Positions 1-9,004 of a stretch of 64,000 bases of DNA are shown in pieces. Within the stretch, counting starts at the first letter, position 1, and each line of letters begins with the position of its first letter. Origin of the DNA: Flavobacteriaceae bacterium UBA6268 (GTDB taxonomy: Bacteria > Bacteroidota > Bacteroidia > Flavobacteriales > Flavobacteriaceae); assembly GCA_002440705.1 (NCBI GenBank), contig DJVA01000031.1, forward strand, positions 19,039 to 83,038, written 5' to 3'. A program made the translations under genes and the position numbers. The notes under the pieces were generated by a model. The model was given only the letters and a program-made list of their open reading frames with translations. It was not told the origin of the DNA and searched no databases.

Positions 1-1860
1 ACTTTTCTGAGTACAGCATTGGTATTTGTAGTTGGGTATCATTTGCAGCAACAGCAACAACCGCGTTTCCAGCCAAAGCATTTTTCACATTTTTTCAATG
101 AAAAACCCGAAATACTCCAATTGACGATTCGTGAGGTAGTGAAACCTTCAAAATATCAAGAAAATTTTATCGCTGAAATAAACCAAGTAGGCCAAAACCC
201 TACTCGTGGATTGGTTTTACTTCACTTAAAAAGAACCGAGTCTTCGTTACTCATTTCCGTTGACAAGCGTTTGTGGGCCTATGGGTATTTAAAACCAATT
301 GCGCCCCCCAAAAACCCCGGAAACTTCAACTTTCAAAAATACATGGCTTTTCAAGATGTGTATTACGAATTGACCATCGCTAGGGAAGATTGCACACCCA
401 TTCAAAACAAAACCAAGACTTTAAAGGGATGGGCAGATTGGGTAAGGCGCTACGTATCAAAAAAATTGGTCAATACCCCTTTGAAAGCCCCTGAACGGGC
501 CATTGTAAAAGCCTTGATTTTGGGAGACCGAAGAGACATCGAAAAACCCTTATACGAGGCTTACGCTGCTGCAGGAGCGGTTCATATATTGGCCGTATCT
601 GGACTCCATGTAGGCATCGTAATGCTCCTTTTCCAACGGGTCTTAAGTCCGCTGGCAAGAACCCCCAGGGGAAAGATCTTTATCAAGATTACCACCGTAT
701 TATTTTTATGGGGTTTTGCCTTTATTGCTGGGCTATCGCCATCGGTAGTTCGGGCAGTAACCATGTTTTCGTTTATAACGTTTGCAGCATTTACAAATCG
801 TCCCACACAAGCAATGAACTTATTGTTTTTGTCTTTCTTTTTTTTACTGCTTTTTAAACCCAATTGGTTATTCCAAGTTGGATTTCAGATGAGCTTTCTA
901 GCGGTATTTTTCATAGTGTGGATGCAGCCAAAACTTTCTGCACTGTACCGTCCCAGGTATTGGGTTCCCAAAAAAATATGGGACATAGTTACGGTGACCC
1001 TAAGTGCGCAACTTGGAGTGGCACCATTGAGTATTTTTTATTTCCATCAATTTCCGGGGCTGTTCCTAGTTACTAATTTGGTGGTACTGCCCCTATTATC
1101 AATAATCATTTCTTGCGGCATTTTATTTGTAGCCATGGCTGCACTAAATTTACGGCCTCATTGGTTCATAAATAGTTATCAATTTCTTCTTGAATGGCTC
1201 AATGGGTTCATGGATTGGGCAGCGAAACAAAATGGGTTTTTGTTTCAGGGTATTTCCCTGTCGTTAGGCGAAATGCTTTTAATGTACTGTAGCATCATTT
1301 CCATAAGTCTGTGGTGGCACAGAAAACAAAGGCATTGGATTTTTGGGGTACTTGGTGGGATTGTTGGCTTTCTTGGAATTCGTTTTTATCAAAAAGCAAC
1401 AGCCATCGAAAGTCTTATTGTGTATCAACAATCCAAAGTCACCACCATGGCTCAAGTAACCAAAAACACAGTCTATGTCTTTACAAAGGATTCTTCCATC
1501 GTAGTACCCAAAATAATTAAAGACTATCAGGTTTCGGAAAACAAAAAACACCTAAAAAAGAACCTAATGCCCGAAGCGTTTACATTCGATGGCATTCCGT
1601 TTTTGATCATTGATAGTCTTGGGGTATATCCCCCAAAAAAGAATGCCGTAATTTTATTGTGCAACAGTCCCAAGGTACATCTTGAAAGACTCATCAACGA
1701 AATACAGCCCATGGAAATCATTGCAGATGGAAGCAATTATGCCTCCTACTTAAAAAGATGGAAATCCACATGTGCACAGCACCAAATCCCTTTTTACAGT
1801 ACTTGGGAAAAAGGCGCGCGGATTTGGACCAAACCCATTTCAATTAAAAAGAACCCTTGA
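1..1860 (+). CDS. comEC: ComEC/Rec2-family DNA-uptake channel protein (5' truncated)
   Basis: Partial gene: the frame is open to the first base of the window, so the true start lies upstream and the TTG at 19 is not believed. The product matches the polytopic ComEC/Rec2 competence proteins, which carry single-stranded DNA through the inner membrane. The visible N-terminal part is a soluble OB-like region, followed at about residues 180-200 by the hallmark motif AVHILAVSGLHVGIVML, then about eight hydrophobic segments to residue ~440. The C-terminal ~170 residues show no metallo-beta-lactamase HxHxDH motif, so this is a short ComEC without that domain. The 3' end overlaps the convergent thioredoxin-like gene by 17 bases. 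Whether this strain is naturally competent cannot be told from one gene. Confidence 0.9.
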   Translation, partial: TFLSTALVFVVGYHLQQQQQPRFQPKHFSHFFNEKPEILQLTIREVVKPSKYQENFIAEINQVGQNPTRGLVLLHLKRTESSLLISVDKRLWAYGYLKPIAPPKNPGNFNFQKYMAFQDVYYELTIAREDCTPIQNKTKTLKGWADWVRRYVSKKLVNTPLKAPERAIVKALILGDRRDIEKPLYEAYAAAGAVHILAVSGLHVGIVMLLFQRVLSPLARTPRGKIFIKITTVLFLWGFAFIAGLSPSVVRAVTMFSFITFAAFTNRPTQAMNLLFLSFFFLLLFKPNWLFQVGFQMSFLAVFFIVWMQPKLSALYRPRYWVPKKIWDIVTVTLSAQLGVAPLSIFYFHQFPGLFLVTNLVVLPLLSIIISCGILFVAMAALNLRPHWFINSYQFLLEWLNGFMDWAAKQNGFLFQGISLSLGEMLLMYCSIISISLWWHRKQRHWIFGVLGGIVGFLGIRFYQKATAIESLIVYQQSKVTTMAQVTKNTVYVFTKDSSIVVPKIIKDYQVSENKKHLKKNLMPEAFTFDGIPFLIIDSLGVYPPKKNAVILLCNSPKVHLERLINEIQPMEIIADGSNYASYLKRWKSTCAQHQIPFYSTWEKGARIWTKPISIKKNP

Positions 1861-2380
1861 ATTGTTTTTGGTAGGTTTCCCAAGCTTCCATGGTGGTAAG
1901 TTCTTTGTAATCGTCATTGGCAATCATCTTGAGGTAAATTTCAATTTCCTGAGGAGTCTTATAGCCTGGTACGGCTTGTATTAAGGTGCCATCCTCTTCA
2001 AAAAAAACCAAACTTGGGTATCCGTACAACCGAAGGGCATCTGCAAAAAAATGGGTGGCATTCCTCCCTTTTCGTTCCGGTTGATAATTAGGATTGGTAT
2101 AAGTAAAACCATCATAGACGATTTCTTCATTGCCTTCGGCATTAAACTTTACAGGGTAATAATTTTTGTTGATGAAGGTGATGACGTTTTTGTCGCTGAA
2201 CGTATTTTTATCCAGAAGCTTGCATGGGCCACACCAATGAGTGTAGACATCCATCAAAATTTTTTTTGGGGTTTCCTTTTGTGCTTCCAAGGCTTCGTTC
2301 ATGGTCATCCACTCTATTTTTTCTTGAGAAAAAACGAACACCGGAAAGGACCATAAAATCAAAAAAAGGCAGGTACGCAT
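1844..2380 (-). CDS. Secreted thioredoxin-fold protein, second of a tandem pair
   Basis: A 178-residue thioredoxin-like protein with an N-terminal signal peptide ending near FVFSQ and a WCGPC redox motif (Cys50/Cys53), followed by the SYP-type cis-proline region (GYPSLVFFEED). The frame is open further upstream, but the ATG at 2380 is chosen because it begins the signal peptide and lies 10 bases after the stop of the upstream paralogue. Family knowledge: such periplasmic thioredoxins reduce or isomerise disulfides; the partner is unknown. It resembles its upstream neighbour along its whole length (shared MNEAL, KFNAEG and GYRTPQ/GYKTPQ segments), so the pair is a tandem duplication that has diverged considerably. 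Its 3' end overlaps comEC on the other strand. Confidence 0.85.
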   Translation of the reverse strand: MRTCLFLILWSFPVFVFSQEKIEWMTMNEALEAQKETPKKILMDVYTHWCGPCKLLDKNTFSDKNVITFINKNYYPVKFNAEGNEEIVYDGFTYTNPNYQPERKGRNATHFFADALRLYGYPSLVFFEEDGTLIQAVPGYKTPQEIEIYLKMIANDDYKELTTMEAWETYQKQFKGSF

Positions 2381-2390
2381 GTTAACTTTT

Positions 2391-2933
2391 TTATCCCTTG
2401 AATTCGGGTTTGAAATTATCCACATAATCCTGATAGGCTTCTTGGGTCGTAATGTCTTTCCACAAATTGGTTCCAAATAACTTCAGGAAAAGCTCCAGTT
2501 GTTGCGGGGTGCGGTAACCCTTAACCCGATTTATTAAATTTCCGGTTTCATCTATAAAAAGCATGGTTGGGTAGGCATTGACTCCCATAAATCTCGAAAA
2601 CTGATGGGATGAATTACGCTTCATTGCTTTTGAAGGGTCGTATCCTGGATTGGAATAGGACTTGCCTTGGTAGCTAATGGTTTCATCGCCTTCAGCATTG
2701 AATTTTACCGCGTAGAAATTTTTATTGACAAAACTAGCCACATCCGGATTGCTGAAGGTATTTTTGTCTAACATTTTGCAAGGCCCACACCAAATGGTAT
2801 ATACATCCACAAATATTTTTTTTGGGTTCTTGGCTTGTGCTGCTAATGCCTCGTTCATGGACATCCATTTGATTTCCTGTGCTTGGGTCACAGAGATAAC
2901 GCTTAGTAAGACCCATAGAGTAATCTTCTTCAT
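2391..2933 (-). CDS. Secreted thioredoxin-fold protein, first of a tandem pair
   Basis: A 180-residue protein that starts with a clear signal peptide (MKKITLWVLLSVISVTQAQ) and carries WCGPC at Cys49/Cys52, then DKNTFSNPDV and an AYPTMLFIDE cis-proline strand, all typical of periplasmic thioredoxin-like proteins of Bacteroidota. It is expected to act as a disulfide reductase outside the cytoplasm. It is cotranscribed with the paralogue 10 bases downstream. An intrinsic terminator separates it from the POT transporter upstream on the same strand, so this pair is probably its own unit. No client protein can be named from context. Confidence 0.87.
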   Translation of the reverse strand: MKKITLWVLLSVISVTQAQEIKWMSMNEALAAQAKNPKKIFVDVYTIWCGPCKMLDKNTFSNPDVASFVNKNFYAVKFNAEGDETISYQGKSYSNPGYDPSKAMKRNSSHQFSRFMGVNAYPTMLFIDETGNLINRVKGYRTPQQLELFLKLFGTNLWKDITTQEAYQDYVDNFKPEFKG

Positions 2934-2965
2934 TTGCTAAATTTTGTTAAGGGTTTCAATATAAC

Positions 2966-2995
2966 AAAAAACGTTCCACAATGGGAACGTTTTTT
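2966..2995 (-). terminator. Intrinsic terminator after the peptide-use operon
   Basis: A perfect 12-base inverted repeat, AAAAAACGTTCC and GGAACGTTTTTT, with a 6-base loop. On the minus strand it lies 18 bases after the stop of the larger POT transporter and ends in a run of T. The symmetric A and T flanks mean it could stop transcription in either direction. Confidence 0.8.
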
Positions 2996-3012
2996 CGGTA
3001 ATTGTATTGTTA

Positions 3013-5232
3013 TTAACGCACACCGTGCATAAGCTTTTTGAAAATTGGAGTCGTAAACAGTGCGATGGCACTTAATGCAACCGAGACGATGGTGAGGTAC
3101 CAAAAGAACGTGCTTAGCCCTGCTTCCTTGGATACTTCTTCCGAGAATTCCCCAAACAATCCAGCCAATTTCATTCCAATGGCAACGGCTAAGTACCATA
3201 CGCCAAACATGACTGCAATCATCCTTCCTGGCACCAATTTACTAACATACGAAAGTGCCACCGGGGAAACACAAAGTTCGCCCATTGTATGAAACAAATA
3301 CACCAAGATAAGCCATATAATACTCACGGATGCCGTTTTGGCGCCTGCAGGAATTCCACTGGCTCCAATGGCAATAACCGCCATTCCAAGGCCCAATAAA
3401 AGCATGCCTATGGCATACTTACTATTGGCTGCAGGATTGTATTTGCTTTCCCACCAACGCGAGAAAAATGGTGCTAGGGCTATGATGAACAGCGAATTTA
3501 AAATATTAAACCACGAAAATGGGATTTCAACTGCATTTTTCTTGGCCTCAACAACTGCATCAACCCCTTCTTTGGAGCCTGTCTTATTAAAGCTGATGTC
3601 GTGGGTAATTTGCAAAGCCACTGCTTTTCCAACGGGATACTTGGTCAAATCTTCTTTCGGCACCTTTAAGGTTTTTGTGATGGTTTTTCCCTGGGCATTC
3701 ACAAATTCGACTACTGCTTTGTTGATCATGATCCCAGCTCCAATTTTCTTTTCCTTTTTATATTCTACAATGGTTCCGTCAAAAATTTCACCCATTTCAC
3801 TATCGTCGGAAAACAGCATATTATCCATGACTTTCAAGGTTTGGTTTTCCTTGGCATTTTTATCAAAAAAACTAACGCTCTCTACATCCAGAATAGGAAT
3901 CTTATCCCCCTTCTCGTAAGGGTTTGAGGAAACTACCTCAGCAGATTTTTCAATGCCGTTATTGTTAAAATAAGTAATGTCATAGGCAGCCGATTTATAA
4001 TCGTTCTGTACTTTCCAGATGGCGATACCCCAAATAATAATAAAACTAGCTGCTAAGAATAGGTTAGAGAACGGGTATTTGGAGAACGTTTTTTGGAACA
4101 ATCGAAACAGTACATAACTAATGATAGCTAACGGCACCAAGGTAATTAAAGCGTCCACGATTTTGAAAATTACCCCAGCCTCCTCAGTCAATATCCTTTG
4201 TGTGTAATCCCGAGCAAAAAGAGTCAATGAGCCCGGTGCTTGTTCAAAAACAGCCCAGAAAAAAACCGTAATGAATGCAAAAAAGACGATGGCAATCATC
4301 CGATCCCGTACTACGGGTAAATACTTGGGAATTCGTATCATTAGGAGCACGATGAAAAGAACCAAAGCTGCAAGGATGACAATCGAATTTCCATCCCAAC
4401 CACCAATACTGAATTGAAACAAACTCTTTTCCCCCTCGGTGATTTTTGAAATGGGATCGTTAAAAATCCAAAGCAGGCCTAACGCAGCAGAAACTACTAC
4501 CAAGACTTTTTGAAGCGGCGTAAAAGGATTGTACCCTTCCAGTTCTTCTTTGTTTTCAGGTTCCTTGCCTATTTCCAGCACATCGAGCTGTTTCTTTTTA
4601 GGTTTTTTACCCACATCTCCAAAAATTCCTTGTGCAAACCAAAATTGCAACAACCCAAACAGCATAAAAATACCGGCCAATCCAAAGCCCCAAGACCATC
4701 CTACTTTTTCACCCAAATAGCCACAGAGCATGATTCCAAAAAAGGCCCCTGCATTTACTCCCATATAAAAAATGGTATAGGCACCGTCCTTTTTTTCGGG
4801 CACGTCCTTATACATTTCTGAAATAATGGAAGTCATATTAGGTTTAAAGAAGCCACTACCAAAGACCAACAATGTTAACCCAGTATAGATGAAAAAAGGC
4901 GACTCCAGTGCCATACAGCCATGTCCCATGGTCATCAATAGCGCTCCTACCACTACAGCCCAACGATAGCCAATAACGTTATCGGCAAAATAGCCTCCTA
5001 TCATCGTGGATAAATAAACCAATGCCGTATAGGTTCCAAAAATGGCCAGGGCGTGTTCTTTGGGCCAACCCCATCCTAAATCCAAAATAGATGCTGAAAA
5101 GAAGGCCACCAATAAAATTCGCATTCCGTAGTAGGAAAAACGTTCCCACATTTCGGTGAAAAACAGGACGAACAACCCTGCGGGATGTCCCATCACTTTG
5201 GTGTCAAAAAAGTTTTTGGTGTCGGTATTCAT
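3013..5232 (-). CDS. POT-family peptide:proton symporter with a large inserted domain
   Basis: A 739-residue proton-coupled oligopeptide transporter (POT/PTR2 family, MFS fold) that imports di- and tripeptides. The family motif ExxERFxYYG appears near the N terminus as EMWERFSYYG, and the second signature FYMGVNAGAFFG is present. Ordinary bacterial POTs have about 460-500 residues. The excess is a polar insertion at roughly residues 408-567 between hydrophobic segments, predicted to lie outside the membrane and with no motif I recognise. The gene is third in an operon after the DPP-IV peptidase and a normal-length POT paralogue (10-base gap), so peptides made by the peptidase are the likely substrates. 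The transporter call is sure; the role of the insert is unknown. Confidence 0.93.
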   Translation of the reverse strand: MNTDTKNFFDTKVMGHPAGLFVLFFTEMWERFSYYGMRILLVAFFSASILDLGWGWPKEHALAIFGTYTALVYLSTMIGGYFADNVIGYRWAVVVGALLMTMGHGCMALESPFFIYTGLTLLVFGSGFFKPNMTSIISEMYKDVPEKKDGAYTIFYMGVNAGAFFGIMLCGYLGEKVGWSWGFGLAGIFMLFGLLQFWFAQGIFGDVGKKPKKKQLDVLEIGKEPENKEELEGYNPFTPLQKVLVVVSAALGLLWIFNDPISKITEGEKSLFQFSIGGWDGNSIVILAALVLFIVLLMIRIPKYLPVVRDRMIAIVFFAFITVFFWAVFEQAPGSLTLFARDYTQRILTEEAGVIFKIVDALITLVPLAIISYVLFRLFQKTFSKYPFSNLFLAASFIIIWGIAIWKVQNDYKSAAYDITYFNNNGIEKSAEVVSSNPYEKGDKIPILDVESVSFFDKNAKENQTLKVMDNMLFSDDSEMGEIFDGTIVEYKKEKKIGAGIMINKAVVEFVNAQGKTITKTLKVPKEDLTKYPVGKAVALQITHDISFNKTGSKEGVDAVVEAKKNAVEIPFSWFNILNSLFIIALAPFFSRWWESKYNPAANSKYAIGMLLLGLGMAVIAIGASGIPAGAKTASVSIIWLILVYLFHTMGELCVSPVALSYVSKLVPGRMIAVMFGVWYLAVAIGMKLAGLFGEFSEEVSKEAGLSTFFWYLTIVSVALSAIALFTTPIFKKLMHGVR

Positions 5233-5242
5233 AGTTTGCTAT

Positions 5243-6625
5243 TTAGTTATCGGCTATTTCAAATCCTTCAGCTAGTTCCTCAACATTTCCCTCCTTATCT
5301 TCAACTCCATGGGTAAGGTGTTCCAGTTTCTTTCTGAAAAGCATTACGATTGCTCCAAAAATGACACAAAAAATAGCGATGCCTGTAAAAACGGTAAACT
5401 CTCCCAGTTTGGAAGCTGACTCGCCCAACAATCCGGCCAATTTGTTTCCAAATCCGGTCATCGCAAAATAAACTCCCATCATTAGGGATGCATATTTTAG
5501 GGGAGCCAGTTTGGTGATAAATGAAAGAGCTACCGGAGAAATACACAATTCACCAACGGTATGAAACAAGTAAGCCAACACCAACCAGTACATGGCAGAG
5601 GAACCTGTAGTCTCGAACTGGGATGAGGCTGCAGACATGAAAAAGAAGCCGGTTCCCATAATAATTAATCCGATAATCATCTTGAATAATGAAGATGCAG
5701 TTTTTCCCTTTAACTTTCGCCTAGCCCAATAGGCTGCTACCGATGTACCAAGAAAAATGATGAACATCGCATTAAGGGATTGGAACCAGGACGCTGGAAT
5801 TTCCCAACCCATCAGCATACGGTTGGTATTGTCTTTTGCATAAATATTCATGAGGCCGCCTGCTTGTTCAAAAGCTCCCCAAAAAACAATCACCAACAAG
5901 AACGAAATGAACAAAACTACAATACGGTCCTTTTCAATTTTAGTCAATGGTCGCTTCATTGCCTCCTTTTCTTCCTCATTCTCAGAAGCACCCATAAAAT
6001 TCCCAACATGTTTTAGATGCTTCTGTCCGGCTAAGTATTGTATGAGTCCCAGGGCCATTCCAATTCCGGCAAGTCCAAAGCCATAATGCCATCCGTGTAC
6101 TTCACCCACATATCCTACAATCAAACTGGCCAAAAACGCCCCTAGGTTAATTCCAATATAAAAAATAGTAAATCCCTTATCCCTTCTAATATCACCTTGT
6201 TTGTAGAGACCACCAACCATGGTAGAAATATTGGGTTTTAGCATGCCTACCCCAAGTATGATCAAAATCAAACCTGTGTAAAATGCCCACATTTGTTCTA
6301 CGGCCAAAATGCTATGCCCGGCAACCAACAAAATTCCTCCATACAAAACCGACTTTTTTTGCCCCAACAGCTTATCGGCAATCCATCCTCCAGGAATCGA
6401 TGCCACATACACCAACATGGTATACCAACCATACAATGCCAATGCTTCTGCATTGTTCCAACCCAATCCAGGATTGGCACTGGTTGTTTGTTCCACTAGG
6501 TATAGTGTTAATATGGCTCGCATTCCATAATAGGAAAAACGTTCCCACATTTCGGTAAAAAATAACACATAAAGCCCTACAGGGTGACCAAATAGTTCTT
6601 TCTGTTTCTGGATTGCAGTTGACAT
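5243..6625 (-). CDS. POT-family di/tripeptide:proton symporter
   Basis: A 460-residue member of the POT/PTR2 family, close to the usual length. It has EMWERFSYYG near residue 30 (the ExxER proton-coupling motif), GGWIADKLLG after helix 2, the FYIGINLGAFLAS signature, and repeated hydrophobic helices to near residue 430, followed by a charged C-terminal tail. It should import di- and tripeptides with protons across the inner membrane. It lies 24 bases after the DPP-IV peptidase gene and 10 bases before the long POT paralogue. The two transporters share their N-terminal region closely but only this one lacks the inserted domain. Confidence 0.94.
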   Translation of the reverse strand: MSTAIQKQKELFGHPVGLYVLFFTEMWERFSYYGMRAILTLYLVEQTTSANPGLGWNNAEALALYGWYTMLVYVASIPGGWIADKLLGQKKSVLYGGILLVAGHSILAVEQMWAFYTGLILIILGVGMLKPNISTMVGGLYKQGDIRRDKGFTIFYIGINLGAFLASLIVGYVGEVHGWHYGFGLAGIGMALGLIQYLAGQKHLKHVGNFMGASENEEEKEAMKRPLTKIEKDRIVVLFISFLLVIVFWGAFEQAGGLMNIYAKDNTNRMLMGWEIPASWFQSLNAMFIIFLGTSVAAYWARRKLKGKTASSLFKMIIGLIIMGTGFFFMSAASSQFETTGSSAMYWLVLAYLFHTVGELCISPVALSFITKLAPLKYASLMMGVYFAMTGFGNKLAGLLGESASKLGEFTVFTGIAIFCVIFGAIVMLFRKKLEHLTHGVEDKEGNVEELAEGFEIADN

Positions 6626-6649
6626 AGTATTAATTTTTGAATTTGATTA

Positions 6650-8863
6650 TTAGTTTTTGATTTCTAACGTTTGCTCTTTAGGTGTTCCTATGGTTTCCAT
6701 GACGAAATCGGTCATTTTTTTGTAGAGGTGCCATCGGGTGTTCCCTCCATAAATTCCGTGGTTGTCATCAGGATAAACCCGCCAATCAAAATCTTTTTTG
6801 GCCTGGATCAAAGCTTCGGTTAAGCGCATGGTATTCTGAAAATGGACGTTGTCGTCCGCACTGCCATGTACCAGCAAGAAATCTCCTTTCAACTGGTCGA
6901 CATAGGTAAGTGGCGAATTGTTATCATACCCTGTTGGGTTTTCTTGTGGGGTTGTCATGTACCGTTCCGTGTAGATGGTGTCGTAGAAGCGCCAACTGGT
7001 AACAGGTGCCACGGCAATGGCCATGGAAAATGTGTCCGCTCCCTGAAAAAGACAATTGGACGACATAAAGCCCCCATAACTCCATCCCCAAATTCCGATA
7101 CGGTCTTTGTCAATATATGATAGTTTTCCAAGCGTTTCGGCAACAGCAATTTGGTCTTCTACTTCGTATTTGCCCAATTCCTTTTGGGTCATTTTTTTGA
7201 AATCCCTGCCTTTATATCCTGTTCCACGACCATCCACACACACTACGATAATGCCTTTTTGTGCCAACATTTGATGCCAATAATCGTTTGCTCCATTCCA
7301 GCGATTGGCCACGCTCTGGGAGCCAGGGCCTGAATATTGGTACATAAACAATGGATATTCTTTGTTCGGATCGAAATTGGCCGGTTTAATGGTATACATG
7401 TTAAGTTCTTCCCCATTAATGGAAATGGTAGAAAACTCTTTAGGAGACATCTTAAAGTCTTCCAACGTATTCTTTAACTCGTTGTTATTTCGTATTTCGC
7501 GTAAAGGTTTGCCCGTAAGCCCATCGTGTAAGGTAAAGGTATAGGGAGTCTCAGCATTGGAAAAGGTATTGATGAAATACGAATAATCCGCACTAAAGGC
7601 GGCACTATTGGACCCCGTAAGTTGTGTTAACCGCACCTTATTCTTGCCGGTATTTGTAATGGAGTACACATCCCTATTGATGTTCCCATTTTCGGTACTT
7701 TGATAAAACACCCTCCCAGTGGATGGATCAAATCCATAAAAACTGGTGACGTCCCAATTTCCATCGGTGATTTGTTTAATCAACTTTCCGTTTTTATCGT
7801 AATGGTAAATATGGTTCCAACCACTTTTCTCGCTGGTCCAAATAAAGCTGTTGTCATTCAAGAAGGTGAGGTCATCCGTAACATCCACATAAGCAGTATC
7901 GGTTTCCTGATGCACTAATCTGGAGGTGTTGTTGGAAGCATCTACAAAAACCAGATCCAACACATTTTGATGACGGTTGGTGAGTTGCACAGACAATACA
8001 TTGGGATCATGGGTCCATTTAATTCTGGGGATGTAGTAATTATGGTAAGCAGAAACAGCTACTGCATCTGTACCGTCGGTATCCAAATGATAGAGGTGTA
8101 GGGAGACTTTGGCATTGTTTTCACCCGCTTTGGGGTATTTGAAAACTTCTTCGGTGGGATACAGTCCGGTTCCGTAAATGTCCATGGAAAATTCGGGGAC
8201 TTCCGATTCGTCAAAACGAATGTAGGCGATGGTTCGACCGTCAGCACTCCAATCGAACGCTCTAACAAAAGAAAACTCTTCTTCGTAGACCCAATCGGTA
8301 ATGCCGTTAATGATTTTATTCTTTTCACCATCCATCGTAATTTGCTTAATGTCCCCTGTTTGAAGATTTTTTACGTACAAATTATTCTGATACCCAAAAG
8401 CAATTTTAGTTCCGTCTGGGCTAAAGGTTGGTTCCTGTACTTGCCATTTCGAAAGTAAACTGGTTTTACCGGTTTTGGCATCGTAAACATAATAAGTACC
8501 CAAGGTTGAATGGCGATACACCTGTTCCAATTTCGTAGCCAGAAGAATCTGGGATTCGTCCTGGCTAAATTCGTAGGAGATGAAATAGGGAATATCCGGC
8601 AAATTATTGCTGTCCACAAGGGTTTTTATTTTTTCCCCGGTTTTATAGTCGAATACCTCGATGCTCGAAGTGCCCTTCGACCTATTGAAGTTGAGTACCG
8701 AATACTCCTTTCCGTTGTTCATGGAATGAAGCACATCCATAAATTCTGTACGAAAGGCCCCTCCCCATATATCTTCTAAAGTAATTTCCCTTTGCTGTGC
8801 TGTAAGTGAAGATGAAAGTGCGACCAAGAACGCCAACACAGTAAATGAATGTATTCTTTTCAA
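6650..8863 (-). CDS. Secreted prolyl dipeptidyl peptidase, S9B (DPP-IV) family
   Basis: A serine peptidase that removes X-Pro or X-Ala dipeptides from peptide N termini. It has a signal peptide ending near SSLTAQ, an N-terminal beta-propeller, and a C-terminal alpha/beta-hydrolase domain with GWSYGGF, ADDNVHF and NHGIY carrying the Ser, Asp and His of the triad at the spacing of mammalian DPP-IV (Ser630/Asp708/His740). The paired glutamates that hold the substrate amino terminus are visible as VYEEEFSF. The frame has no ATG start: TTG at 8863 gives a compact signal peptide (MKRIHSF...), and TTG at 8887 is possible. First gene of an operon with two peptide transporters, a clear secreted-peptidase-plus-uptake arrangement. 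Confidence 0.93.
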   Translation of the reverse strand: MKRIHSFTVLAFLVALSSSLTAQQREITLEDIWGGAFRTEFMDVLHSMNNGKEYSVLNFNRSKGTSSIEVFDYKTGEKIKTLVDSNNLPDIPYFISYEFSQDESQILLATKLEQVYRHSTLGTYYVYDAKTGKTSLLSKWQVQEPTFSPDGTKIAFGYQNNLYVKNLQTGDIKQITMDGEKNKIINGITDWVYEEEFSFVRAFDWSADGRTIAYIRFDESEVPEFSMDIYGTGLYPTEEVFKYPKAGENNAKVSLHLYHLDTDGTDAVAVSAYHNYYIPRIKWTHDPNVLSVQLTNRHQNVLDLVFVDASNNTSRLVHQETDTAYVDVTDDLTFLNDNSFIWTSEKSGWNHIYHYDKNGKLIKQITDGNWDVTSFYGFDPSTGRVFYQSTENGNINRDVYSITNTGKNKVRLTQLTGSNSAAFSADYSYFINTFSNAETPYTFTLHDGLTGKPLREIRNNNELKNTLEDFKMSPKEFSTISINGEELNMYTIKPANFDPNKEYPLFMYQYSGPGSQSVANRWNGANDYWHQMLAQKGIIVVCVDGRGTGYKGRDFKKMTQKELGKYEVEDQIAVAETLGKLSYIDKDRIGIWGWSYGGFMSSNCLFQGADTFSMAIAVAPVTSWRFYDTIYTERYMTTPQENPTGYDNNSPLTYVDQLKGDFLLVHGSADDNVHFQNTMRLTEALIQAKKDFDWRVYPDDNHGIYGGNTRWHLYKKMTDFVMETIGTPKEQTLEIKN

Positions 8864-8903
8864 ATTGTAGGATTTTTGTTGCGTCAAGTTTAAAAAATTC
8901 TGT

Positions 8904-8936
8904 GAAAGATAAGGGTTTTTCAGTTAATTCTGCCAA
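8904..8936 (-). promoter_or_regulatory. Candidate promoter of the peptidase operon
   Basis: On the minus strand TATCTTTC (8911-8904) matches seven of eight positions of the Bacteroidota -7 element TAnnTTTG, and a TTG (8936-8934) stands at about the -33 position. It would give a leader of about 35 bases to the TTG start at 8863. Weak consensus only. Confidence 0.3.
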
Positions 8937-8958
8937 ATTTGGAAACCCAAATCTTCTC

Positions 8959-8986
8959 TTGAAAACCGTATAAAGCAGTATATTTG
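8959..8986 (+). promoter_or_regulatory. Bacteroidota-type promoter of the HMG-CoA reductase gene
   Basis: TTG at 8959-8961, 17 bases, then TATATTTG at 8979-8986, a perfect TAnnTTTG -7 element. It ends 18 bases before the ATG at 9005. Because the element covers the alternative TTG start at 8984, it also supports the shorter protein. Confidence 0.55.
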
Positions 8987-9004
8987 CGTTTTAAGGGTAC
9001 TTTC

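Noticed and set aside
1321..1860. C-terminal metallo-beta-lactamase domain of ComEC
   Set aside because: No HxHxDH motif or matching length in the last ~170 residues.
3338..3919. 193-residue plus-strand frame opposite the inserted domain of the long POT carrier
   Set aside because: Shadow frame; the minus-strand POT frame continues through it with membrane segments on both sides.
8984..9004. Upstream TTG start for HMG-CoA reductase
   Set aside because: It falls inside the TATATTTG promoter element; ATG 9005 gives the normal family N terminus.
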